Assembly (NCBI RefSeq): GCF_937951745.1
Contig: NZ_CALFBQ010000026.1
Location: 1 to 35,223 of the forward strand
Length of the DNA: 35,223 nt
DNA from: an uncultured Chloroflexus sp.
Lineage (GTDB): Bacteria > Chloroflexota > Chloroflexia > Chloroflexales > Chloroflexaceae
Direction of reading: 5' to 3'
In this document: positions 8,005-16,096 of the stretch, one piece after another
Position numbering within the stretch: the first letter of the stretch is position 1
Layout: every line of letters starts with the position of its first letter
The notes under the pieces: model-generated
The model's input: the letters and a program-made list of their open reading frames with translations, nothing else
Database searches by the model: none
What the model was told of the DNA's origin: nothing
Made by a program: the position numbers and the translations under genes

Positions 8005-10728
8005 GCCGCCACCGCCGCCGCGACCGAACGAACCGCCACCGCCGCCGCGGCTACTCCAGCCACTGCTGCTCGACGAGGAGCTGCCCCAAGAGCTGCGCCG
8101 TGATGAGCTGCTCCAACTCCGGCTGTACCCCCAACCGCCGGCAGCCCGCCCGATTGTCGAAGCGACACTATCGGTGGCAGTCCGCGATGACAATGATGGT
8201 TGCAACGTCAGGAGCAGTTCATCCGCTGCGGTAATAATTGCCTTTGCCTCAGCCAATGCTGCGTTTAGGGCCTGTTCACCGTTGATTGGCAACCGGATGT
8301 GATTAAACCGCTGCTGTAACGCGGTATATTTGCCGCTTACCGAAGCCGGCCAACCCAAGAGCGACGCTGTACGCAGCCGTTCAATCCGATCCAACCGATC
8401 ACGGGCCTGCTGCAACGCTTGATTAAGTTGGGCACGCAACGCTTCCAGCCGTTGCACATCGGCATACGCGGCTTGATAGGCTGCCATCGCCATTTGCAAG
8501 ATGACTTGATAGCGTTCAATCGTCTCGGTCAGCACCTGCCGGCGGGCGGCATCCTCGCGTTCCTCGGCTTGGCGCATCAAGGCAAATGTCTGCTGTACCT
8601 GCTGCCGCACCTGCTCGATCTGCTGGATAGTCGCCGGGGCTAGATCAGCGTCATGCACCGAGGCGTAATGCACCAACTTTTGCACTTCGGCGGTTGCTAA
8701 CTGCTGTGCCTGCTGGGCGCGTTCGCGCAAGCGGGCAGTCTGTTCGGCTTCATCACGCGCGCCAGCTAGCGCCTGATCGGCCAGCCGGTCAGCCTCTTGC
8801 GCATCTTGCACCAGCCGCAGCCAATCGGGGTTAGGTTTGGCGGCTTCGGCTTGGGCTGCTTGCAAGAGGGTGGCCGCGCGTGCCAGCAAGGTGTCGGCCT
8901 GCGGGCTAACATCGGCATCGTGAGCGGCCACAAACGAACGGCCAGCGTTGATCGACCGATCAGCTTCAGCCAAGAGATCGCGGGCAATAGCACGGGCATG
9001 CTCCAGTGCGCGTAAGCGGTCGGTAATCGCGCCGATCAGCCGCTCGACGTGATCAAGCTCCTGCTCGGCGGCATCGAGGTACGAGCGCGCGGCCAAAAAC
9101 TCTTGCGTTTCCATGGTGTTCGCAGCTTTAGCTGCTTCCCAATGCTCAAACGCTCGCTCAGCCGCCGCCTCGGCCTCGCTGCCGTTGCCGCAAATATCTG
9201 CCCACGTACTCTCGGCAAACTCATCAACCAGATCGAACGCCTCGCGCCCTTGGGCAATCAGATCGGCAATCTGCGGGCCACGCTCAGCTAGCGCCGCGAT
9301 CCGCCGCTCGTTCTCGGCACGGATCGCAGGCAGATCGAACCCTTCTTGACGGGCGCGCTCCAACGCCGCTTCCGCTTCCATGATTGCCGCTTCCGCCGTT
9401 TCCAAATCACCTTGCTGCAACGCGGCGGCCAACCGGTCAAGCGCTGCGCGGGCCGCATCCAGCGCGGCATGGCAGGCATCCATGCGATAACCTTCGGCAG
9501 CCAACGCCTCGGCGGTGCGGCGACCCTGCGCAATAGCCGCGCGCGCCTTGGCGTAACGATCCAGAATATTGATCAACGTCTGCCCTATGACCGACGCCGC
9601 TCGCGCCGCCGTACTCGCCACCGCCGCCTCGAGCTGCGCTAGCACCGCGACGGCGCGCTCCAGCTCGCGCTGCGCTGGGGCTAACACTCCGGCATGATCG
9701 GCCAGCTCATTGCCAAACTGCGGCAGCCGTTCAGCGACGCCGGTCAGGACTTTTTTTGCCTGATCGACATCCTCCTGCGCTTGACGCGCCAGCGCATCGA
9801 GTTCGGCGCGGCGCTGCTCAAGCGCGTGTAATCGTTCAGCAACCGTAGCCGCCTTTTCCTGCAATTGTTCATAGGCCGTAGCCGCCGCAGCTAACGCTTC
9901 CAGCGACGGCTTCGCTTCACGGTTCAGTTGCTCGCCGATCTCGTCAAAAGTGACCTTCAGAGCAGTAAAGGCGTTGCGCGCCGCTTCTTGCATTTGGAGC
10001 AACTCGGCCACTGCCGCTGGCGGGTACGAAACGCGGTCGTATTTAGCCTTTTCTGCGGCGTCAGCAAACCGCTGGCCGAGCTGCACTACCCATCCTCCCG
10101 CCTGTTCGCGAGCATCGCGCAGGCGCTTCTCAGCAGCCTGCCGCGTCTGCCGGCGACGGCGCAATTGGTACGCGCCCGCCCCAGCCGCAGCCGCGCCAGC
10201 CAAGCCCAACCCGCCGATTACCACTGGAGTCAAATCGGTATTGATCGTCAAACCGCCGCCGGGCCGGGGCGGATTTACAATCGCTGTTTCAATCGCTGTC
10301 AAAGCGCTGGTCACGCCGCGGGTAAAATCACCGGCGGCCAGACCGGGGTTAAGCTGGGTGGAACGGATCGTCTCATAGTTGTCATTTACTGCCAGCGCCG
10401 CATTCCAATCATCACCGAAAACGATCGCGCTGTAGCGATCATTGACCGCAACATAGATCGCGATCAAATTCGAGCGCACCGAACCATCGCTACGGCCAAG
10501 GCCATCGGCGATCAAGCGGCGATTAAAATCAGCCTCGCCACCGTTATCAACCACATACACCGCCACCTGCGCACCGCGCCGGATCAGGGGGCCGGCAGCG
10601 GCTTGCACCGCCGATTCGTTCAGCCGGCCAGCCGGGTCGACCAGCACCAGCCGACCTTGGGCCAATACCGGCGTAAGCAGCAACAGGGCTAGCGCTAGCC
10701 CAACCAACCAGCGAGTTCTCCTACTCAT
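7969..10728 (-). CDS. TPM-domain protein with very long coiled coil and Gly-rich tail
   Basis: 919 residues from the ATG at 10728, chosen because AAGGAG lies 8 nt upstream and a signal peptide follows directly (WLVGLALALLLLTPVLAQG). Residues about 25-165 form a TPM (YgcG/Psb32-type) domain, with AVYVVDNGG and an acidic GDDWNAAL segment. A membrane helix follows (VVIGGLGLAGAAAAGAGAY), then Arg-rich residues, so the rest is probably cytosolic. About 600 residues of Ala/Glu/Gln/Arg-rich helix with coiled-coil character follow. The C-terminus is Ser-rich and then Gly-rich with GGGGGSFGR repeats, as in many TPM proteins. TPM proteins are linked to membrane-protein quality control and photosystem II repair. 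The usual length is about 250-300 residues, so the coiled coil is the odd part. Confidence 0.85.
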   Translation of the reverse strand: MSRRTRWLVGLALALLLLTPVLAQGRLVLVDPAGRLNESAVQAAAGPLIRRGAQVAVYVVDNGGEADFNRRLIADGLGRSDGSVRSNLIAIYVAVNDRYSAIVFGDDWNAALAVNDNYETIRSTQLNPGLAAGDFTRGVTSALTAIETAIVNPPRPGGGLTINTDLTPVVIGGLGLAGAAAAGAGAYQLRRRRQTRQAAEKRLRDAREQAGGWVVQLGQRFADAAEKAKYDRVSYPPAAVAELLQMQEAARNAFTALKVTFDEIGEQLNREAKPSLEALAAAATAYEQLQEKAATVAERLHALEQRRAELDALARQAQEDVDQAKKVLTGVAERLPQFGNELADHAGVLAPAQRELERAVAVLAQLEAAVASTAARAASVIGQTLINILDRYAKARAAIAQGRRTAEALAAEGYRMDACHAALDAARAALDRLAAALQQGDLETAEAAIMEAEAALERARQEGFDLPAIRAENERRIAALAERGPQIADLIAQGREAFDLVDEFAESTWADICGNGSEAEAAAERAFEHWEAAKAANTMETQEFLAARSYLDAAEQELDHVERLIGAITDRLRALEHARAIARDLLAEADRSINAGRSFVAAHDADVSPQADTLLARAATLLQAAQAEAAKPNPDWLRLVQDAQEADRLADQALAGARDEAEQTARLRERAQQAQQLATAEVQKLVHYASVHDADLAPATIQQIEQVRQQVQQTFALMRQAEEREDAARRQVLTETIERYQVILQMAMAAYQAAYADVQRLEALRAQLNQALQQARDRLDRIERLRTASLLGWPASVSGKYTALQQRFNHIRLPINGEQALNAALAEAKAIITAADELLLTLQPSLSSRTATDSVASTIGRAAGGWGYSRSWSSSSRRSSWGSSSSSSSGWSSRGGGGGSFGRGGGGGSFGRRGGGGGW

Positions 10729-10909
10729 GGGCATACTCCTTTGCCCGCAGCAGACGCAAAGATCCCGCACACTACTATTCTTCCCGCATAACAGTACGTC
10801 TGAGCAGCATAGATCGTTGCATGCTATTGGAAGCACGGGCGGCCCGCCCGCAGCCCGCGCCCCAATATGAGGAGCGCGAGCACCCCTCCCACAGCGCAGC
10901 CTAAATCAC

Positions 10910-11836
10910 TCACGGTCTAGGCGTCCCATTCCCCGGCGCCGGCAAATCACGGAAATCGGCCGGAGGCATAAGCCGGATCGACCCATTGATCTCGCTGAGT
11001 TGCACATCGAGCGCGAATGAGAAGGGTTGCGCTTGACCTTGCGGATCGGTCGCCGTGCCGGTGAAGGTAATGGTAAGTTGGTGCAGATACCCATCATCGC
11101 ACACCCAAACCTGCGCTGCCGCGTCAGTAATTGCACTTTCAGGCAACTGCGTAGGGAGACCGACGGCATTAAGACTGGCGAAAAGGGCTGTCGTTGCGTC
11201 GCGATCACCGCGATACTCTTGGCAACGAACGCCGTTACGTTCAGCGGTCGCACCAGCGGTAAAGCGACTGAAATCGGCGCCGGCGTTGCCTACTGCGCTC
11301 AATGTAGTATCGACCTGCGCTGGCGGCGTGGCAATCGCGCTCTGTTCGGGGGCTAACCGATACCAGACATCATCAGGCGCACCGAGAAAAGTTAGCGGGC
11401 CGCGGGCATAACTTACCCCTCCCACCGTCATTGCCTGCAAGCCGCGGGTCACGTCAGCGCCGAGAAACGCCGCCAGAAAGCCACGCAACGTAAACGAGAC
11501 ATCGGCACCGGCAAATTGCGCATCAAGCCCTAGCAGTTCGGTTGTCGCATTACCCAGATTGAACCCGCCAACTAACCCGCTGCCGCGCAAAACCAACTGC
11601 ATTCGATAGGTATCGATAGTAGCCGTTTGGCGAATTGCCGCCGGAATCGCACTGCCCGCCGGCGCCGCAGCAGCGGTTGGAGTTGGGACAGGGGTCGTTG
11701 TAGGCGAGGGGGTTGGTGAGGGTACCGGCGACGGCGTAGCCGTTGGCGGCGGGGTCGGCGTTGGGGCTGACGGAGCAGCGCAACCAACTATAAATACGGC
11801 TATCAGGACAAGCACGACAAGACGCACCACGTTCAT
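10910..11836 (-). CDS. Secreted lipoprotein with Pro/Thr-rich linker
   Basis: 308 residues from the ATG at 11836. A signal peptide ends in the lipobox IVGC. A 40-residue linker made almost only of Pro, Thr, Ser and Ala follows, as is common for cell-surface lipoproteins of Chloroflexi. The folded part (about 200 residues) begins IDTYRMQLVLRGSG and contains VSYARGPLTFLGAPDDVWY, with alternating beta-type segments reminiscent of LppX/LprG-like beta-barrel lipoproteins; this is a weak likeness only. A pair of Cys residues (VRCQEY and VWVCDDGY) may form a disulphide. AAAGGG lies 5 nt before the ATG. Orientation is the same as the TPM gene, about 180 nt downstream. Confidence 0.75.
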   Translation of the reverse strand: MNVVRLVVLVLIAVFIVGCAAPSAPTPTPPPTATPSPVPSPTPSPTTTPVPTPTAAAAPAGSAIPAAIRQTATIDTYRMQLVLRGSGLVGGFNLGNATTELLGLDAQFAGADVSFTLRGFLAAFLGADVTRGLQAMTVGGVSYARGPLTFLGAPDDVWYRLAPEQSAIATPPAQVDTTLSAVGNAGADFSRFTAGATAERNGVRCQEYRGDRDATTALFASLNAVGLPTQLPESAITDAAAQVWVCDDGYLHQLTITFTGTATDPQGQAQPFSFALDVQLSEINGSIRLMPPADFRDLPAPGNGTPRP

Positions 11837-12150
11837 CCTTTCCCTTTCGATCAGATGATGGGTCGCATCACCGTGGCAACAGCGGGGTGTTACCAATAAC
11901 ACAGGGTTTGGCCGAACTAAATATCAGGGCACAGCGATGCTGTGCCCGTATCATATCGCATCCAAGCTTGATTATAGCAGCGAAGGAAGGCATACGACAA
12001 GGCAAACGCTAGCCAAACACTGGTTGGCGCGGTATCATGGGTAGAGAGACATTGCTGGGCAAAGCCGGTGAGCAGCTTCTGCTGTTGCATTCAGCGTATA
12101 ATCGCAGTATGATATGTCAAAAGCGTACATCCATAGACAGGAGGCGAACG
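11837..12150. other. Divergent intergenic region with a palindrome and a -10-like box
   Basis: 314 bases. GGGCACAGC-GAT-GCTGTGCCC at 11927-11947 is a 9-bp perfect palindrome found again at 28382. TATAAT at 12097-12102 is a likely -10 box for the small membrane protein; its -35 is poor. I see no gene here. Confidence 0.5.
11927..11947. repeat. REP-like palindrome GGGCACAGC/GCTGTGCCC, copy 1
   Basis: Two 9-bp arms around a GAT loop. The same arms occur around AG at 28382-28401 between argH and argA. Probably a dispersed palindrome. Confidence 0.6.
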
Positions 12151-12345
12151 ATGGATTTCTGGATTATGGTCGGGATCGTTATTTTTGTCTTTATTGGGCA
12201 AGCCGTCCTGTGGTCGTGGGTCATTATCCAGCGCAACAAGGTCGCGCCCGACGTCAAAATTTTCAACTGGCGCGAACTGTCGCAAGCGTTTGACCGCTGG
12301 CTCGCCGAGCGCCAACGCCGGCGGCAGAACCGCTCGTTCCGGTAA
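12151..12345 (+). CDS. Small single-span membrane protein
   Basis: 64 residues from the ATG at 12151, with AGGAGG about 6 nt upstream. The N-terminal half is one membrane helix (WIMVGIVIFVFIGQAVLWSW). A short cytosolic tail follows, ending in a strongly basic stretch (ERQRRRQNRSFR). TATAAT at 12097-12102 is a likely -10 box. No family is recognised. The shape (one helix, basic tail) resembles small membrane subunits or modulators, but nothing around it suggests a partner. Confidence 0.65.
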   Translation: MDFWIMVGIVIFVFIGQAVLWSWVIIQRNKVAPDVKIFNWRELSQAFDRWLAERQRRRQNRSFR

Positions 12346-12512
12346 CGTGAAGGGTGCGAAGGGGGTAAACGCACAGGCGCGAAGGATTTTGGTAGGTGGG
12401 GCATCAGCGTGCTGGTAGCTATCCTTGACAACCTTTGCACCTTTGCGTCTGTGCAGTTCAAACGCTTTGCGTCTGTGCGCCTTTGCGGTTCAAACGCTTT
12501 ACGCCTTTGCGG
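12346..12512. repeat. Tandem 'tttgcgyctttgcg' repeat cluster
   Basis: The spacer between convergent genes has several near-identical units: CAACCTTTGCACCTTTGCG, TCTGTGCAGTTCAAACGC and TTTGCGTCTGTGCGCC, then TTTGCGGTTCAAACGC twice more. The left part carries the complementary purine-rich form (GAAGGGTGCGAAGG). Same family as 5450-5617 and 14436-14486. Confidence 0.65.
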
Positions 12513-13592
12513 TTACACTTCCACCTGCTCGCGGCGCAGCGCCGAGGCTAGATCGGCTGCCGTTGCCACATCAGCCAGATCGACGCCAAGCGCAACCATC
12601 GTCTGCGCCACTTCCGGCCGCACCCCGACTAATGTTACCTCGGCGCCAAGCAAGCGGGCGGCTTGCACTAGCTTAATGAGACCGGCAGCAACCGTCGTAT
12701 CGACAAACGGCATGCCGGTAATATCAAGCACCAGATGGCGCGCGCCAGTCTGATCGATCGCTTGCAACGCAGTTGACTGTGCTAGCCGGATCCGATCATC
12801 ATCCAGCTCTCCCACCAAGGGCATTACCAGCGTCGCGCGGCCTACTGGCAAAACCGGCATACTCAGGCCGCGGATCAACTCGCGCTGCCGTTCATTCTCG
12901 GCCAGCAATCGGCTCTGTTCAGTCATTTGCCACTCAACTTCAGCCAACACCTGTTGCAATTCCGCCGTGCGTTCCGCAACCCGCTCTTGCAAACTGGCCC
13001 GTTCGCGCTGCAAATCTTCATTCACTTGCCGTAACTGCGTGATCACGCCGATCAACCGCTCGTGAAATAGCCACAGTTGCAAGAGTAAAATTGCGCTAAT
13101 CCCCAACACCCCGGCAAACTGAAACGGTATTTCCAACACATCAGGAACAGGTGGAAAGAGGCGTAGCTGCGAACCAAGGATGAGTGTGACAAAGACTCCA
13201 ATCCACGCAATGATGAGCAAGCGGCGGAGGATCTGGCCACTGAGGAACGGCAACATGGCAACAATTGCAATCACCGGTCCAAACGCCATTAAACTGGCGA
13301 TGTTTGGCAAGATCACTGCACCAGCTAGACTGTACAATATCAGCGCGATAAATGACGTCATCAACGAAACGCGCACTTGCCCGCTGCGCGCCTGCGCCCA
13401 TGCCTGCAACAGACCGACGACCAACATCCAATCGAGGATCATCAGCGCAATTAGGGTAGCGGTTTGCCAGATAAGCGCGGAAATCGTGGCGATCATAGCA
13501 ACCACTCCCACGATTCCGGACACTATCAAAAAGAAGCGTTGAAGTTGGCGAACTTGTCCCAGCGACAGCGTTGAGATAAACGGTTCGTGCAT
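12513..13592 (-). CDS. Membrane RsbR-like STAS-domain protein with both phospho-Thr sites
   Basis: 359 residues from the ATG at 13592, with GAGGA 5 nt upstream. Residues about 20-190 form six hydrophobic segments, followed by a coiled coil (about 195-245) rich in Glu, Gln and Arg, and a C-terminal STAS domain. The STAS part has VLDITGMPFVDTTVA and VGVRPEVAQTMVALG, matching the RsbR type, with Thr at both positions that RsbR kinases modify in Bacillus (the VDT and AQT sites). In that family STAS proteins form stressosome-like assemblies controlled by an RsbT kinase and PP2C phosphatases. Here a membrane sensor replaces the soluble globin-like N-domain. A paralogue lies at 22750-23859 and a PP2C phosphatase at 265-1752. 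No RsbT-like kinase is in the window. Downstream of an SDR gene, 83 nt apart, same strand. Confidence 0.85.
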   Translation of the reverse strand: MHEPFISTLSLGQVRQLQRFFLIVSGIVGVVAMIATISALIWQTATLIALMILDWMLVVGLLQAWAQARSGQVRVSLMTSFIALILYSLAGAVILPNIASLMAFGPVIAIVAMLPFLSGQILRRLLIIAWIGVFVTLILGSQLRLFPPVPDVLEIPFQFAGVLGISAILLLQLWLFHERLIGVITQLRQVNEDLQRERASLQERVAERTAELQQVLAEVEWQMTEQSRLLAENERQRELIRGLSMPVLPVGRATLVMPLVGELDDDRIRLAQSTALQAIDQTGARHLVLDITGMPFVDTTVAAGLIKLVQAARLLGAEVTLVGVRPEVAQTMVALGVDLADVATAADLASALRREQVEV

Positions 13593-13675
13593 AGCGTCCT
13601 CGATCGCGTCGTTGCTTCCGATAGCGCTGTCATCGTACCATATCTTGACAAACGCGCTGTAATCCCGCTTTTGCC

Positions 13676-14419
13676 TCAATCCATTGTGATCCCGCCATCG
13701 ACATCGAGTGTCTCGCCGGTGATGAAGGCAGCTTCTGCTGAAGCGAGGAAGACCGCTGCTGCCGCCACTTCGACCGGTTGGGCAAAGCGGCCCAGCGGAA
13801 TGAGTGCCTGCACCCGCTCGCGCTGCGCCAGCGTCATCGCGCCAAGCAACGGCGTCTCGACCGGGCCGGGGCAGATGGCGTTGGCGGTGATGCCATGTGG
13901 AGCCAGTTCGCGGGCAAGGGCCTTGGTCAAGCCGATCGCGCCGGCTTTGGCCGCGCTGTAGGCGGCGCTGCCGAGAATGCCGCCACCGCGCTTGCCGGCT
14001 ACCGACGCGATGGTGATCAAGCGGCCATACCGATTGGCGATCATCGCCGGCACGACGGTGCGGCACGTGTGATAGATCGCGCTCAGATTGACCGCCAGCG
14101 TCCGTTCCCATTCGGCAGGAGCTAGTTCGAGGAACGGCGCCGAGCTGATGATTGCGGCGTTGTTGACCAGAATATCCACCCTGCCCCACTGCGCGAGCAC
14201 ATCGCCGATCACCGCCGTCACTGCGGCGGCATCAGCTACATCAACTGCGGCGCTCAATGCGGCGGGGCCAAGCTGCGCCGCCACTTCGGCGACTAGCGTT
14301 GCCTCGCGGTCGAGGAGGGCAACGGACGCGCCGTGTTCGGCGAGGGCGACGGCGATGGCGCGGCCAATTCCGCGTCCCGCGCCGGTGACAATCGCAGTGC
14401 GTCCGGTGAGATCAAACAT
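13676..14419 (-). CDS. Short-chain dehydrogenase/reductase (FabG-like)
   Basis: 247 residues, the usual classical SDR length. The cofactor motif TGAGRGIG is near residue 12, NNAA near 85, the catalytic Ser in IASVAGK, YSAAK as the catalytic Tyr-Lys pair, and PGPVETPLL after it. The last residues FITGETLDVDGGIT fit the FabG/glucose dehydrogenase type. The Asp after the second strand (LLDRE) suggests preference for NAD(H) over NADP(H), an inference from the usual rule. GAGG lies about 6 nt before the ATG. Substrate cannot be deduced from the neighbours. It precedes the STAS gene on the same strand. Confidence 0.9.
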   Translation of the reverse strand: MFDLTGRTAIVTGAGRGIGRAIAVALAEHGASVALLDREATLVAEVAAQLGPAALSAAVDVADAAAVTAVIGDVLAQWGRVDILVNNAAIISSAPFLELAPAEWERTLAVNLSAIYHTCRTVVPAMIANRYGRLITIASVAGKRGGGILGSAAYSAAKAGAIGLTKALARELAPHGITANAICPGPVETPLLGAMTLAQRERVQALIPLGRFAQPVEVAAAAVFLASAEAAFITGETLDVDGGITMD

Positions 14420-14435
14420 AGATACCTCAGAGAGG

Positions 14436-14486
14436 AAAAGTGCAAAGGCGCGAAGATTGTAACGTAAAGGCGCAAAAAGGACAAGC
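14436..14486. repeat. Short 'aaaggcgc' repeat units
   Basis: GTGCAAAGGCGCGAAG followed by GTAAAGGCGCAAAAAGG, members of the repeat family seen at 5450-5617 and 12346-12512. Confidence 0.5.
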
Positions 14487-14497
14487 CAGCAGACAAG

Positions 14498-14526
14498 TTG
14501 CCAGCATGGCCCAAGCCTGCTATACT
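14498..14526 (+). promoter_or_regulatory. Promoter of the parB-like gene
   Basis: TTGCCA (14498-14503), a 17-bp spacer, then TATACT (14521-14526) with TG one base before it (extended -10). The start of transcription would be near 14533, about 68 nt before the ATG. Confidence 0.6.
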
Positions 14527-14555
14527 TGACACACTTGTTCGGATAGCAGTCGCGA

Positions 14556-14575
14556 TGACCGGCGCTGACCGGTCA
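14556..14575. promoter_or_regulatory. TGACCGG repeat/palindrome in the parB-like leader
   Basis: TGACCGGCGC followed directly by the perfect palindrome TGACCGGTCA (14566-14575), so TGACCGG is repeated with a 10-bp period downstream of the predicted promoter. It could be an autoregulatory operator or the DNA site of the encoded protein. Confidence 0.4.
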
Positions 14576-14600
14576 TTGCGTTGTCAAGGGGGAACCCGCG

Positions 14601-15653
14601 ATGCAATTGCTTTATCTCGATCCGCGCCAACTAGACGTTGACCCGGCGGGGGTGCGCGAGGAGCCGGGGGATGTGGCTGGGTTGGCGGCGACGATTGCGG
14701 AATACGGTTTGTTACAGCCGATTGGGGTGACGCCAGCGGGAGGTGGGCGGTACCGGGTGGTCTACGGCGGGAGGCGGCGAGCAGCGGCGATCCAACTTGG
14801 GTTGAGCAAGGTGCCTTGCATCGTGCTCGATAGTGATGACCCTGACCTGCTGCTGCGCCAGTTGATCGAAAATGTGCAGCGCCAAGACCTCAACGATCTC
14901 GAGCAAGCCCGCGCCTTCGCCCGGCTGCGTGAGCACATCATCGCCACGCGCGGCAAACTACCCGACAACGAGCTTGACGAAGCGGTCGGGCAAGCGGTCG
15001 GTCTCGGCGCGCGCACAGTGCGCCGCTACCTCGGCCTGCTCGAACTGCCGGAAGAAGTGCAGCAGATGATCCGGCGCGGCGAGTTGAACGTGACCCAAGC
15101 CCAGCACTTGCGTCGCATTACCAACCCTAAGACCCAGATCGATCTAGCTCGCTTCGCGGTCGAAGAGGGTATGTCGGCAGCAGAACTGAGCCGGCTCACG
15201 ACCTACTTCGCCGCCAACCCCAACCTGACCCTCGACGTCGCCTTGCAGGCGCTCGAACAAGGCGCCGAGCTGCGTACCAAAGCTACCCCGGACGTTAGCA
15301 GCGGCGGCCCGCTCAGCCACACGCCGGTGGCAGTGGTTGATCTGCCTGAACACGATGACGTGTGGGAAGACGAGGAGGGTGCGGCGGACGGCGAGTATTT
15401 GACGGTGGTGGAAGAGACGGTTGAGAATCAACCCAAGAACAAATCCCGTGTTTTCCGCATCCGTTCGCTCGACCAAATGGTTGACGAGAGCGACCGCCTC
15501 GCTCGCGCCGTGCATGACGGCGACCTGCTGAAGTGGATCGAACGCGACGAAGGAGCGGCGTTCAAGGTCAGCTTGCTGTTACGCCAGCTCGAAAGCCTCA
15601 CCCGCGCCCTGCGTGAGATTGCCCGCCAGCGCAATATCCCGATTGAACCGTAA
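14601..15653 (+). CDS. ParB/RepB/Spo0J-family DNA-binding protein, orphan
   Basis: 350 residues. The N-terminal ParB domain has GLLQPIGVTP, the CTP-binding box II as YGGRRRAAAIQLG (canonical GERRxRAA; here Glu is Gly and the second Arg is Ala), and ENVQRQDLNDLEQA as box III (ENxQR). A helix-turn-helix follows (EAVGQAVGLGARTVRRYLGL, near residue 130). An acidic linker rich in Asp/Glu (about 250-280) precedes a C-terminal helical region that probably dimerises. ParB proteins bind parS sites and slide as CTP-dependent clamps; relatives such as Noc have other roles. No parA and no origin genes adjoin it, so chromosome segregation is not implied. GGGGGAA 6 nt upstream supports the ATG. Confidence 0.88.
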   Translation: MQLLYLDPRQLDVDPAGVREEPGDVAGLAATIAEYGLLQPIGVTPAGGGRYRVVYGGRRRAAAIQLGLSKVPCIVLDSDDPDLLLRQLIENVQRQDLNDLEQARAFARLREHIIATRGKLPDNELDEAVGQAVGLGARTVRRYLGLLELPEEVQQMIRRGELNVTQAQHLRRITNPKTQIDLARFAVEEGMSAAELSRLTTYFAANPNLTLDVALQALEQGAELRTKATPDVSSGGPLSHTPVAVVDLPEHDDVWEDEEGAADGEYLTVVEETVENQPKNKSRVFRIRSLDQMVDESDRLARAVHDGDLLKWIERDEGAAFKVSLLLRQLESLTRALREIARQRNIPIEP

Positions 15654-15655
15654 CC

Positions 15656-15686
15656 GCGCGGGGATGGTTGTTGCCATCCCCTGCGC
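15656..15686 (+). terminator. Hairpin after the parB-like stop codon
   Basis: GCGC+GGGGATGG (15656-15667) pairs with CCATCCCC+T+GCGC (15674-15686) around TTGTTG, 12 bp with one bulge. No T-run follows, so an intrinsic terminator is possible but imperfect. Confidence 0.4.
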
Positions 15687-16083
15687 TGACCAACGGCATG
15701 CCCTATACAGGGATGCCGTCGCATCGTCATCCCCGTAACGACGCCCAGCCGAACGTTCAACCAGTCGTCATCCCTGTAGAGACGCGGGGCTGTGCGCCTC
15801 CCCCTCTGCCCCCGATTGCATATCGGGGTGCGCCGGTGGCCGGCGAGTGGCAAGGAGGCAGTGACGAACGTTCAACCGGTCGTCATCCCCGTCACAACGC
15901 ACGGCTGTGCGTCTCCCCACCCAATGCCACCCTCGGATAGCATGCCGAATGCGCTGGCGGGAACCGCGTGATCTGTGGTTGTGCGTGAATTGGCGGATGG
16001 TTGATTCAGGCAATGCGGGGGCGGTATTGATGGAGACGCACGGCTGAGCGTCGCTACGGGATCACAAACCGTTCCCGGCATTG

Positions 16084-16089
16084 TATAAT
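16084..16089 (+). promoter_or_regulatory. -10 box of the patatin-like gene; mRNA possibly leaderless
   Basis: A perfect TATAAT ends 7 bases before the ATG at 16097, so transcription would begin at or next to the start codon. No Shine-Dalgarno is present between them. The -35 region (ATCACA at 16061-16066) is weak. Confidence 0.5.
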
Positions 16090-16096
16090 TAATGAT

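Larger units (their letters stand above)
15654..16096. repeat. Repeat-rich spacer with tandem 'GAACGTTCAACC..GTCGTCATCCC' units
   Basis: 443 bases without a credible gene. A composite unit, GAACGTTCAACC then GTCGTCATCCC, then a palindrome of the type GACGCACGGCTGTGCGTCTC, occurs at 15751-15803 and 15866-15916, 115 bp apart. Partial units lie at about 15717-15743 and, inverted, at 16032-16050. These are dispersed REP-like elements. The end of the region holds the promoter of the patatin-like gene. Confidence 0.65.

Noticed and set aside
9928-10692. Plus-strand reading frame opposite the TPM gene
   Set aside because: Composition mirrors the real gene on the other strand; no domain, no ribosome binding site.
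7969-10836. TPM gene starting at 10836
   Set aside because: The extension is Cys-rich and not signal-like. AAGGAG and a signal peptide mark the ATG at 10728.
12513-14189. Long STAS protein starting at 14189
   Set aside because: The extra N-terminus is antisense-frame noise inside the SDR gene. The ATG at 13592 has a good ribosome binding site and starts just before the membrane helices.
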